Source: Rallus limicola (lineage: Eukaryota > Chordata > Aves > Gruiformes > Rallidae). From it: 64,000 bases of DNA. The notes under the pieces are model-generated. The model had not been told where the DNA came from, did no database searches, and worked only from the letters and a program-made list of their open reading frames with translations. Shown one piece after another: positions 21,457 to 32,449 of the stretch (position 1 is its first letter; every line of letters begins with the position of its first letter). The DNA is taken from NCBI GenBank assembly GCA_022605955.1, contig JAKCOZ010000032.1, positions 8,680,001 through 8,744,000 of the forward strand. Reading direction: 5' to 3'. Both the position numbers and the translations under genes were made by a program.

Positions 21457-21514
21457 AGAAGAAACTGAGAAAAAAAGAAAACACAGGAAAAGATCCCGGG
21501 ATCGGAAGAAAAAG
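21401..21514 (+). CDS. ANK3: ANK3 (ankyrin-G), alternative first coding exon
   Basis: This encodes the first 38 residues of one ankyrin-G N-terminal variant. Ankyrin-G is the cytoplasmic adaptor that anchors voltage-gated sodium channels, neurofascin/L1 adhesion molecules and E-cadherin to spectrin at axon initial segments, nodes of Ranvier and epithelial lateral membranes. The peptide starts MAHAASQLKKNRDLEINAEE and ends in a very basic tract (KKRKHRKRSRDRKKK), which precedes the ankyrin repeats in this isoform. I recognise the exon from the vertebrate family: as I recall it, the human protein is nearly identical, with Pro where this has Thr at residue 22. The exon ends in phase 0 at AAG before GT, as expected for joining the exon that starts the shared SDANAS segment. 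The ATG has a strong context (A at -3, G at +4) with no acceptor just upstream, consistent with a first exon. The following exon was not found in the window. The basic tail could bind acidic partners or act as a nuclear signal; that is speculation. Confidence 0.93.
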
Positions 21515-21520
21515 GTATCT
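21515..21520 (+). other. Splice donor of the ANK3 first coding exon
   Basis: AAG before GTATCT. The GT and the exonic AAG are canonical, but +4 to +6 (TCT rather than AGT) make it a weaker-than-consensus donor. The frame stays open only a little way into the intron, supporting use of this site. Confidence 0.85.
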
Positions 21521-22025
21521 ACATCTGTGCCAAATTCTGACAGGGGTTCTTTTGTTTTAATGTTCCTACCTTGCAATTGAAGTATTAAAGCTCGTTTTTT
21601 GCATGTAACTTGGTAGCTGCCAGAGTATTTGTTAGCGCTGTGAAGAAGCATTGATAACTATGACTGTGGGCTTTGCAAAGCAATTGAATGTTTAATTGGG
21701 TATTAGTTGATTGCAGCGACGATGCAGAAGGTGTGCATGCATTTCCCAGATAAATCACTCCTGTTACTGTGATATGCAAACTGTCTGCGAGTTGCAAATA
21801 GTTTGTACCCAGGACGTGAGCTTTCTCATAGGTTTAACAGCATAGCAGTTTAACCTTACATACATGTACTTAAAGGGGATGTGCATGGGCACAGGTTTTT
21901 TGGTTGGGGTTTGTTTTTTTTTTTTTCTTTCATTGTGTTGGGACTGTGTCACATGTTTGGTTTCTGAAACATCCATTTTTGGGGTAACGTTACAGAAATA
22001 AGGTGTTTCAGCATTCCTAACCACT

Positions 22026-22046
22026 CCCCCCCCCAAAAAAAAAAAC
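22026..22046 (+). repeat. C10-A11 homopolymer junction
   Basis: Ten C followed directly by eleven A, about 0.5 kb into the intron. Low-complexity; length may be unreliable. Confidence 0.9.
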
Positions 22047-22682
22047 CCTAGGGATGAGCTGTTCTATGGAATCGAGATGTAACAATCTGTTATTAGCAAC
22101 TTTCTTTTGTTAGGGAGAGATGTGTCTGGGATCACAGAGCCTGGTTTTTCTCTGCTGCCCAAAGGTTTGTCTTAGCTGCAGAAAACCCTCCAGCACGCTA
22201 GGACCTGAAAAATTAAGTAGGCACTGCATTGCTCATTGTTCAGTTCAGGAGCCTCTGTGTGATTCCTTCCAGCCTGCCTGTTTCTCTCCAAGGTATAAAG
22301 CATAATAGTTAGGGTTGGTGACATAACGGCAGATAAAGAGGCCGCTCGGGCACTTCCATGGCTATGTCCTTAAAAATGACACCTTGTGCTCTGCTCCCTG
22401 GAATTAAGGTCCTGCTGTGATCTCTCGCCTTTGGCTGTATTTTATGAGAATATTTCAAGAACCTTTCAAGAAGCCAGTTGTCTCAGCAGAAACCTGGGCA
22501 CGTAGTATTTCTGTGTGCCTTTGTGAAATCCCCCTAAGGGGGGTGGGGGGTGGGATTGGATGATCTTCATGTGCTCAGGGAAGCGGTACATGTGCTCTCT
22601 AACCGACATGTAGATTTTCTCCAACATATGTGCATCTTTCGGTTGGGTGAGAGTCAGCATTTCCCTGCCCTTCTCTCTCCCG

Positions 22683-22695
22683 CCCCCCCCCCCCC
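22683..22695 (+). repeat. C13 homopolymer
   Basis: Thirteen consecutive C followed by AGCCCTCCCCCC. The complementary strand has quadruplex-type G runs. Confidence 0.9.
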
Positions 22696-23043
22696 AGCCC
22701 TCCCCCCTCTGCTGTGGCAGTACTATACATAATGAAAGGCACCGAGAAACCCGCTGCCTTCTGTTCCAGCGAGCATGTTAGGGGACTGCTTAGATGGCTG
22801 CAGCGAATGCACTGCAGCATGCTAACTGTGTAGGTATTTTTTCTCTGCAAATGTACACACAAAGAACTTCTGAATCATCTTCCAGTATAAAGTGTGAAAA
22901 CAAGATTCTATTCTGGGGGCTAATTTTGAGGTGCTGCATTTTTGAAATTGGCCTGATTTAGTGATTATTTTTGCCTGTCAGCTGTTTAGGATATATGCAG
23001 GTCTGTAATGTAACTATTGGGGTGGCTTTGGGTGTCATTCCTC

Positions 23044-23083
23044 GCCCCCATTCCCCATCTCCCCCACCCCCACCTCCCCCTCC
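23044..23083 (+). repeat. C-rich tract with several C4-C5 runs
   Basis: Six C4-C5 runs separated by one to four bases (CCCCCATTCCCC... to CCTCCCCCTCC). The complement has quadruplex potential, and the pre-mRNA would present poly(C)-binding-protein sites. Confidence 0.8.
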
Positions 23084-25794
23084 TGGCTGAATCTCACCAG
23101 TTAGGAATTTTAGGAGCTGGCCTGCCAACCCATCTTTACCTACAGCTTGTGACCCCAAATGTATATAGTCTCTGAGCTAACTCTACTTATGATGGAGGAA
23201 GCCCACGCCGTACTTAACGTGCTCAAGTTTAACAATAGCATGCCTGACCATACCCGTAAATGCTTTCTTTGTGTAAGGATGCTTTCTCCCAGTTTGTAAT
23301 TAAAACAGTATAGGGGGGATGTAGCAGCAAGAGGCTCTTGATTCAGTGAGGTGAGACAACTGCTTTGTGGACAAAAATCCTTTATTGTTTATACAACACA
23401 GTGCTGTAGAAAGGGAATCTCTTAGCAACCAGAGTGGCACGTGGATAAATACCAGACTATTAATCTCAAATGTGTGAATTTTTTCAGTATTTTTATTACT
23501 GCATTTTAAGAATGATATTAAAATTAGACCACTTTTGCCCTGCCAAAGGCTTTCCCTGGACTCCCCTTCACACCCTTCATGTCATGATGGAATTTGGTAG
23601 CTTATTTCAGCTTCTTTCTGGGTTTCCTTAGGACTTTGCAGATTCAGGGTGCGCAGGGGCTCTCTCTTTTAGGAGAATAGAGCAAGAATCAGCAATTGCT
23701 TTGCTTAAAATTTATGCTTTTGGGCAGCAGTTTTCTCATAGTAGTGATAGGGCTTAACTCCTAGTACTTGGGGCATAGGAAATCCAAGAATCACAGTTTG
23801 CCATTTTGTGCTTTCCTGACTTTAAAACATTTTCCCCCCAATTTTTCCACTAAGAGTTGTGAGTCACTTGTTCCTCTGCACCACCCACAAGCAAGCAGTA
23901 CTCAAGGGGTGGGTTTTTTTTCCCTCTTGATCACCTGATACTGCACAAAGCTAACCCTCCGCTTAAGCAGTATGCAGAAATGTCGTTTAGGGTCTTCCAA
24001 TCGCATCAGAACAGCAGAGCGTGCTAATGTTTCTGGATAATTTATACAGTAAGGAGACCAAGGCAGCCAATGGTTAGGAAGTAAGGCTGCTCTGAAACAC
24101 CCAGTGTCCTGGACTTGATGATACCAGCAACAGCGGTGCTGATTTATGTTCCTATTTAGTTTGAGGATTGCAGTCTGAGGGTAATATTTCACTGCTTTTG
24201 ACTGGTTAAGCAATTTACAGTGTAATAATGTTTCTGTTAAGGCTCGCTTCAACCCTTATACAAGAGAAATTACCTTTTTCAAAACACACACAAACCAAAG
24301 CCCCATACTACACCCAGTCCCGTTTACTTTCAAGGTGAGAGACTTTCAAATTGCCGCACTCAGCTCCATCGAGAACGCTGCGTATGGGCCCACCACGCTG
24401 CTTTTGTCTGCCTGAATTCAAGACGTTTCTGAAGCTCAAATAGTCTACCTCACATAAGAGAAAGGGATGTGGCCAGGAAATGCAGAGAGTGCGGCGAAGG
24501 GTCTGCGTTACACAGATTGCCCTTTTGTTCTGTTCAAGTTTACAGCTTCCAGCGGTTCTGTCTTTGGATGGTTGTGCAGTGTCCTACACTGCAAATAGCT
24601 TGAGTATGCCCAAGGGCAGACCTGAGCCTTAGGTGGTATTGCAGAACGAGCCAAGCCACCCTTAAGGATTGATGCCTTGCTCAGTTCCCTGTAGTGCAGC
24701 TCTGGCGTGCATAGTTTGGTTTGTGAAAACCAGAAATTGTTTTATCCTATAACAATGTCTGGATAGAAATGAATGGCTTAGTCAGTGTTGTTCCTAAAAT
24801 AAAGGTGAAATCCTGGCTGCTTTTTTTTTTGTGTGTGTGTTCTCTGCTTAGTAGATAGTAGAAGAGAAGGGCAGGTCTTGGCACATGCTCAATGATTTAT
24901 GTTTTATACAATATTCAGTTGGACTGAAGTGGTTTCCACTTGCGTGTGGGGCTCAGAAGCTAGCATGTTCTTTGGGAACACAGAGTAGCTCGATCATAAT
25001 GCAAAAACCTGTCTGCTACCATCTCTGAGATGTTAAAGGCTGTCGCTGTCACTGTCATATCCTCTGCTGCTGCAACTTGTGGGCAGGAGGGAAAGTAATG
25101 GACACCAATGTCACAGACCCTGGTCATTCCATCACTAGGTCCCAGTGCTTGAAGGTTTTATTAACAACTTTCAGATACGCTGGAAAAACTGCCCTGCAAT
25201 TTCCTAATGGGTATAAATCAAAATGCTGTGTCAGGAATGATCAGCCTGTAGCTGTGCGGCTGTTCACGTGGCTTCAAGGAGCTTGTGCATCTCCTGCGCT
25301 GAGCTCTGCTCCCAGCTGCAGGGGCCTGTGGGAGATGGCTTGGACTGCCTGAGGTGGCAAAGCCACAAACACCTCCCAGGAGGGGATATCCTAGCTGGGA
25401 GACTCCCACTGTTTCCTTTCCTCTCGTCTCTCTCGAGGCTGTCAGATGTTTTATGGATCTCAGCCCTGCGTCAAGGTTTCAGAATCAATCTCATGAGACT
25501 GAAAGCTCCCTCATCTGCACCCAGAGAATGAACCTGAGCGAAGGGCTGGATGCAGCCTAGCTCCAGTGCAAGTGGCCTCGCTGCTTTAGTTCCCTGTGAT
25601 AAGGAAACAGGCTTAAGGGAACTCTGTGACAGGCGTGTGTTTCTGCACTGAATTGCTCTGTGGTTTAGAAGGAAATGCAGGCTGGATTTGGTGCAGTTTT
25701 CACATGCAACCAAGTCTGGCAGTTATTGGGCAAAGCTTGAAATGTGTGTTTTAAGGCTTTCAACTCTAACAAGTACAGATCCCCATCTAGTTGT

Positions 25795-25841
25795 TAATTA
25801 TTTTTTTTAATCTCATGATTTCTAAAAAAAAAATAATTAAA
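25795..25841. repeat. AT-rich inverted repeat
   Basis: TTAATTATTTTTTTTAA at the left is largely complementary to AAAAAAAAATAATTAA at the right, with a loop holding TCTCATGATTTCT. It could extrude a hairpin of about 16 bp. The flank also carries a near-direct repeat AATCTCATGATT / AATCTCAGGATT. Confidence 0.7.
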
Positions 25842-28740
25842 TCTCAGGATTAGCAAGGTCTGTTTCATGGTATCTGAACGTTTGATATTGACAGCCATAG
25901 AATCTTGACATCTCAGGCACAAGTGATTGTTGCTTAACTCATTTGTGTTACAGCATAAACCAGGCAGATGTTGCTCTAACATCTGAGAACACGGCCTGTG
26001 GTAAATGGAGAGATGATGTAGATTAGGACCAGAAGGAATAATTGAAGTTAACAAATCTTTCCTAAGAAAATTTCAGTTATATCCTTCATTTTGGACACGA
26101 TGCTCTTTCAAAGAGAAATCTAATTAAATAATCAAAATGTATTTTTGATGTTTAGGGACGCACCGGTGGATGGGATAGCTACTGGCAGTGTTGAATTCCT
26201 ACCAGCATAGGGTTTAGTGGTGAAAGAGTGTTTCTATTCAGCTTCAAAAACAATTCATCCTTTGAAGATGGACCCCCCCCAAAGGAATGAAGGCATTGCG
26301 TTGTATTGTGTGGGTAGCACCACAGCATCATTTGAAGTGGGTATTGTGCAGTGACACTTTGTTTCTTATAAACCCAGAAAAAATTTTGCACTGTTACAGG
26401 TGTAACATATTTCAGGCAGGGTTGGAGTGTTAGGCTTTCCCTCTTCACCTTCCCCATGCCTCAAGGTTGTGCCATCACAATGGATGGCCCTCAGTTAGCA
26501 TGCAAGTGTCGGTTTCGGTTGTAAACCCAAAGCCAACAGCTTGTGGTGGGAAGAGGTAAGAAGGGGGAGGACTGACAGTGGGCAATGTCCCCATTATAGG
26601 AAGATTGTTCAGTGACTAGATTTAGAGCTGCTCTCTCAGCGAGTGTAAATCAAACATGTTTCAACTCCCTGGCTGGTGTTAATGGAATCTTATAACCTTC
26701 ACGGGTTTTTGACCCAGGCTGGGTTTTCTTTGGATTTTTGGAGGGAGAGCTGAGAAGGTGGAGTGGGGGGGGAGAGAAGCGACCCTTCTAGGGAAAAGGG
26801 ATGCTTTTGAAGCAAAAGGAAGTTTGAAGATGATGATTGGTGAACAGTGATTTATTTATTGTTTTTTTAAGTCTCTTTACACACTTGTGGATATTCAGCT
26901 CTTTACCAAAAGTCAAAACACTGTAAATTTCAACCTCTTAACTTAACTGAACTGATGGCTTTAGGATAATTCACAAGTACTTTGATACAACTCCCCATGG
27001 CCAGTCATTAAATATTTGTTACCAAGAGCCAAAATATTTGTGGACTAGTGGAACTGACTGAGCACCTGCCAAAGTTGAGTGTTAGATTCAATCAAACCTA
27101 GTTTGGCTGGAACAGGGACTAGGAACTAAGTTCTTGGTGTACACAATGTGGGTAGAGAAAAGAAATAGAGAAGAAAAAAGGCTGAGTTGTAAGTTGGATT
27201 TAAAAAATAATGTTACTTAATTCCCATGTGAAAGGGGATTGATGTTGTTCCCATGCTGATCAGAATGGAAGTGCAGATTATGAAGAATTAGATTTGCTGC
27301 AGTAGTGTGTACAAGCTAGTTAGGGCACCAGATGAGTGGAAATGGGGATTCCCTGGCTCGAGGTGGTAGGGCAAGAGCAGGAGTGAGTTGTGAAGGCATG
27401 GAGAACCAAGCATGAAGGGCGGGATCAGGTCAAGTTGGAAACCTCTTAGACCTTTTGTTAACTCTACAAAACAAGGCCTCCTGTTAGACTGGGATGTGTG
27501 AGGACCCCTTCAGGTAATAAGCTCCACTGAGATGGTGGAGCTGCCCCTAACATAGCTCCTGGCTTTGGTTAGCCAACTTAGGCTGCAGCCCTATATATTA
27601 AATGGAAAAAGATAGGTGCCTTCAGAGGCTAATTCAGTGAATGTGAGACAATTTAAAGCAATGTCCTCATTTTCAAAGGTACTGAGTGTCCTCGAGCCCT
27701 GCAGCTCCAGCTGAGTGTTCAGCATTCTGCAGATCAGACCCTGGCATCTCTGATCAGTGTTTGGGATGCTCTAACACTTGTTATAATTTTGTTTCTTGTG
27801 TATCTGTTGCCTGGGCACAGTATTTGTGAGAAGCTCTGCCAGTGCTACGGGAGGTAGCTAGCTACTGAACTCTGTGGAAGAGGTCAGCTTTTGGGTTGGG
27901 TTTTGCTTTTGCGGGATTTTTGTGGGTTTGGTGGGGTGTGTTTTTTACAAAAGTTGAAATCACTGTCTAGTGACTTGAAGGGGAAATCCAGCAGAAGGTT
28001 TCTTTAGGATTCATTCAAGAAAGACTAATACAGATAGAAGAATTGGATTGAAATATGATTGTTTGGCCAATTGAAAAGAAAATTCACTCTGGGATGTATT
28101 TATTTATTTTAAAAATAAATAATAACCTGAATTTCTCTGTTATTTAGAAAGTCATAACTGTTCAGTAATGTGAATTTATCCAGATGAGGTGGTTGGTGCT
28201 CTGAGATGTACATAAGAAGTTTAGTGCCTTTGTATTACATACCAGAAGTCAAACTTCATGTTGCTGAAAGATACAGGATGTGTTGTACTGCATACTCACC
28301 ATCATCTGAGCGTGATGTTAGAAAACTTTTTATGGTTTGTTTTAGTGATCTGAACGATTTATTTTACCTAACTCTTTGGTTGTTTACCTATGTTTTACTC
28401 TCAGTTTTGGATTTTAGCTTATTACGCAGCCAAAGGATCTAACGTATTATATGCTGTGCCACCATGGCTATCAACTTTAAATCTCTGTTTGAGCGAGGTT
28501 CATTTCAGTGTCTTCCTAAACTTTCATTGAAAATAATTCATAACCAAGCAGAAAGAGACAAAGTAGAGAGGGTTAATAATGTGTATGGCTTTTAGGTCAG
28601 CTACTTGTGCAAATTCTGATATCCTAGTTTGTTGCATCTGTCCTACTCAAATCCACAGAACTTTATAGAAGCTTTTATTTACTGATAAGAGTCCTTGGAT
28701 ACTGACACTTTCAATACACGATGAGTCTTGAGCACCAAAA

Positions 28741-29190
28741 GGAAATTAGAGGGCTGGAGCACCTCCCCTATGAGGAGAGGCTGAGGGAGCTGGGCTGGTT
28801 CAGCCTGGAGAAGAGAAGGCTGTGGGGGGACCTCATTGCAGCCTTCCAGTCCCTGAAGGGAGCAGAGGAACAGGAGGGGAATCAGCTTTTCGAAAGGGTA
28901 GAAAATGGCAGGACAAGGGGGAATGGACTAAAGTTGAAGGAGGGAAGGTTTGGATTAGATAATAGGGGGAAGTTTTTTACAGAGAGAGTGGTGAGGGGCT
29001 GGAAAAAGTTGCCCAGAGAGGTGGTGGGTGCCCCATCCCTGGAAGTGTTCAAGGCCAGGTTGGATGGGGCCCTGAGACACCTTGTGTAGCTCCAGGCCTG
29101 GAGGTTGGTGGCCCTACCTGTGGCAGGGGCTTGGAGCTCTGCGATCCTTGGGGTCCCTTCCAATACAGACAGTTCTATAATTCTATGGAA
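28741..29190 (+). mobile_element. CR1 retrotransposon fragment, plus orientation
   Basis: A CR1 3' part of about 0.45 kb, in sense with ANK3. It starts near TTAGAGGGCTGGAGCACCTC and is open for 122 codons from an in-frame ATG at 28721 in the flank to 29089, with [34 protein letters not shown] and [20 protein letters not shown]. It ends TTCTATAATTCTATGGAATG, a normal CR1 tail. A continuous frame suggests relatively modest decay. It resembles the copy at 5092-5970 in its distal half. Confidence 0.95.
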
Positions 29191-29501
29191 TGAAGGCTGG
29201 TACCTTCACAGGCATCTGCTACCCCATCAAGACATGTTATACAGACACACTGCATTTATTTCATGGGTGTGCTGCGACATATATTGCCTAGAGGAAGCTA
29301 CCTTGACAAAAAATCTCCATCAGTAGCATAAACTTGGTGTCTCTAGTGGCCCCATCACTATCAGAAGCCAGGCAAGCTCCCACGTGTGCCTGGTGCTTCA
29401 CACGTGGAGTTAGTCACTTGTACGGACCCCAAAATCCTGTCATCTTGTCCCTTGCTTCTCTTGTGAAGGAAGACATGCATATGCCCCTTTGATAAACGAT
29501 G

Positions 29502-29510
29502 TGACGTCAG
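29502..29510. promoter_or_regulatory. Consensus CRE palindrome (TGACGTCAG)
   Basis: A perfect TGACGTCA, the consensus binding site for CREB/ATF factors. Two CACGTG-type E-box cores lie 100-130 bp upstream (CCCACGTGTG and ACACGTGGA near 29380-29405). Function is inferred from the motif only. Confidence 0.45.
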
Positions 29511-32431
29511 TCGAAATCACCGCCTCCTTTCGGCAAAGAAGTCTGCGGTGGGTTATAGCAAAGCATGGATTCTGAGCAGATTTCTGAACAGCTCTCAGTT
29601 TTGGTGCATATCAAAGAAAAATCACAGGCCACTAACTGAGCTGCTCAAGTTAACGTGTTCCACGCTCATCTGCAATACACCTTGAAGAGCATATGCAGAG
29701 AAGGGATGAGAGTAACATGCCAATTGTTTGTACTTGGGTAGAATAGGGAAAGTATTTTTGAAAGCAGAAAAGCTTATCCATTTTTTTTGGTGAACTCTTG
29801 TGAAATCTTGCCAGCTCAGCTCTGAGCTACAGGCCTATCCTTAACCCTGTGACCTCTGCCTTTTGAACTGAGTTGCTGTTAAGTATCCAAGGCTCTGCTG
29901 GAGTTAAGAGAGTTGAAAGCCAGAAGTGGAGACAGGTAGTTGCTGAACTTGGAGTGCTGTGAAAGGATTTCCTGGAGCTGCTGAAATGGTTGGTTTTGCA
30001 CAAACCTATTTTAAAAGTAAGTGCTGTGCTTATGCAAATCCCTATAACTCAGAGGGACCACAAGCAACTAGTAACCGGTGTAAATTCGAGCACTCGGTTC
30101 GCTAGTGCCGAGGCGCGACTGTGGGGGCGTAACTCAAATCTGCTCCTCCATGACTGATGTGCCAAGCTGGGGATGATGCTCTTGTAAACAGCTGCTTGCA
30201 TCGCATCTCTGTGATCTGATTGCTGAAGAGTTTGGGGAAAAACTCATACCCTCTACAATTCCAAGACTTACCCACCAGGAAAGGGGCATGTCATGCATGT
30301 ATTGAGTGAGTTTGCACGCGTGTGGGGAAAGAGCAGGAGGGAGAAGCAGTGGCTGGGGATTTGGTTAGGATTCCCTGTCTCTCTGCATTGCATCAGTCCA
30401 CCCATGGCTCTGAAGCATCTCTTGCTTCCCACAGCAAGCCCCCAGCTGTGTTAGGGGGTGCTTATGCTGGGAGAGGTGTGTGTTCCCCCTTGCTCCCACG
30501 TGGTGGCTCCAGGAAAGCCATGCTTAGCCCAGTGCTGTTGGCCAGGCTGCTCCTTAGGGAGAAGCTGTCCACAGTGTCGTTAATGGTGTTTTCAGGGATG
30601 TTTGCTGTACAGCTGTTTATGAATAATTTGTTTCTTCATTTATGTAATTTATAGTGTAATTCTGTTTCATTTGTCACCGATTCCTAAAGGAATTAGAAAT
30701 CCTATTTTTACTGAAAAGGCAATTTGAAAGAACAAGTCTTTAGATAGAACAGACCAAAAAGTTAAACTGTCTTTTTCAAACTTCTACCTCTTTTCTTTTG
30801 AAATCCTTCAAATGGCAGCTCACCGGCAGTTTCTGCATTGTGCTCTGAGTTCACTGTGCTCAGAACAATTCCCGAGTCAGTGCAGTTGGTGATATCTACC
30901 CAGTTACAGCACGCTGATTTGCATGTTCTATAGAGCTTTCCTTAAAGGCGGCGTTAAAATGCCGAACCATGCCATCCTGCCTGTGCTCCCTAAGCCACGC
31001 TATTACCTGCCCTGTGTGGTGCTGGTAGAAGACACAGCTGTATATTCACTGTCCATTCAGTACACAGGTTCATTTTCTGGGGGATTACTTTAAAATGTCA
31101 GCATGTAGAACGACTCTGTCATTGACTGACTTCAGCTAAGCGAGATCGCCACAGCTAGCGGGGTAGCTGTCCTTCCCAGTGGTGGGTCCCATAAGTTGTT
31201 CCCAAGCTTGCTCATCTGGAGGTGGCCTCTAGTGTTCTCTTGGATCCCATAGTAAAGCAGACCTGGGTAAAATCCACTGGATGGATACTCACTTGGCTCC
31301 GCAGTGTAAGCTTGCAGGGCATTTTAGTTACAGAAGGCAAAAGTGGAACAGAGCCACTGACTGTAGGTAGCTATATGTAACTTTCAAGGCATTTTTCCAG
31401 GGTTGTAATCAGTGTATCTAATACATGTAGATATTTGGTGCTTTAGATGACACTCCTTCATAGGTTGAATAATTTTATTTTCTCCTACACAGCTATTTTT
31501 TCCTCCTATAAGTGCATCACCGCTCGTTCTGGACCTTACCACGACATCTCTGAAATTGCAATTATTTTTCATTCATTAATCGCTAGCTTAACATCTAGCA
31601 ACCACCTCATCAGCTGAATTTACCATCGGCCTGTGAGGAAATATCAGTGTCTGGATGACCTGAGTCTGTAACCTGTTCTCTTGCCCCTTGGGATCTATAT
31701 GAATCTAGCAATCATCTCTGGAGCCGAGGCTAATGTTTGTGTGCCCAAGCTGCGGGGAAATGAATGCAGATATTATTCAGAAATAGATTGCTAACTAGAC
31801 CTTGAATAAGCCCGGAGTGCTCTCCACGCCTGAAGGGAAAGATCCCCCAAGAGAAGAGGTATGAGTGCCAAGCACCTCCCGATGTGTCAAGTTAAAGAGG
31901 AGCCTCAATCTATGTGTAAGTAAAGGTAGCCTTGTCCTGTAGTTCTGAATCTCAAAACAGGCATTTTTTTTGGCCAGGCAATATGTTCTGGGGGTGCCTG
32001 TGGACAGGCTTCTTTTTCTTACACAAACTCTGAGAAATTAAAAGATTCCATAGTGAAATATCGCTGAGAAGTAGGTGGGAAAGCTTCCTTTATTACACTT
32101 TTACCATCTAAGCAAAGAAAACATCTTCAAGGAGCAGCAGTGAATGCACTGGATACCTGAAGTCCTAGTTTTTCCTACTACTTGATTTAATCTGAAACCA
32201 CCAGCACTTTGAAGCTGTTAAGCATCAAAATTCTGATAACTAAAGACTGCTGTTTTTCTTCCAGTCTGAAAAGATTAAAAAGATGTTGGGAGGAAAACAT
32301 CTCTCATGACAGTGGGTGCACAATCAAAGTTTCTAAGTAGGGCAGCCTGAGGAACAGCCAACGCTTTTTAACAGTTATGGGAAAGTGTACGTTGTTTGAT
32401 GTGCCGAGCTTATATTTTCCTCTCTACCTTC

Positions 32432-32449
32432 TTTTTTTTTTTTTTTTTT
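32432..32449 (+). repeat. T18 homopolymer
   Basis: Eighteen consecutive T with no CR1 or other element next to it, so it is not a retrotransposon tail I can assign. Confidence 0.9.

Larger units (their letters stand above)
21515..28740 (+). other. ANK3 intron, first part (transposon-poor)
   Basis: This is the 5' portion of the intron after the first coding exon, with no CR1 or LTR recognised across more than 7 kb. It holds homopolymer and C-rich tracts clustered between 22.0 and 23.1 kb, a poly-T/GT tract near 24821-24840, and an AT-rich inverted repeat at about 25795-25841. Open frames here are short and overlapping. No exon is supported. Confidence 0.75.

Noticed and set aside
22545..22575. 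CR1-tail-like GGGATTGGATGATCTTCATG
   Set aside because: Only about 20 bases resemble the CR1 3' end, with no tail octamer or upstream CR1 sequence; chance is likely.
31861..31923. 20-codon frame (MSAKHLPMCQ...) ending at a good GTAAGTA donor
   Set aside because: The possible donor would leave the wrong phase for the next ANK3 exon and the peptide matches no ankyrin-G N-terminus I know.
32432..32449. T18 run as a retrotransposon poly(A) tail in reverse
   Set aside because: No processed pseudogene or LINE/SINE body adjoins it and no target duplication was found.
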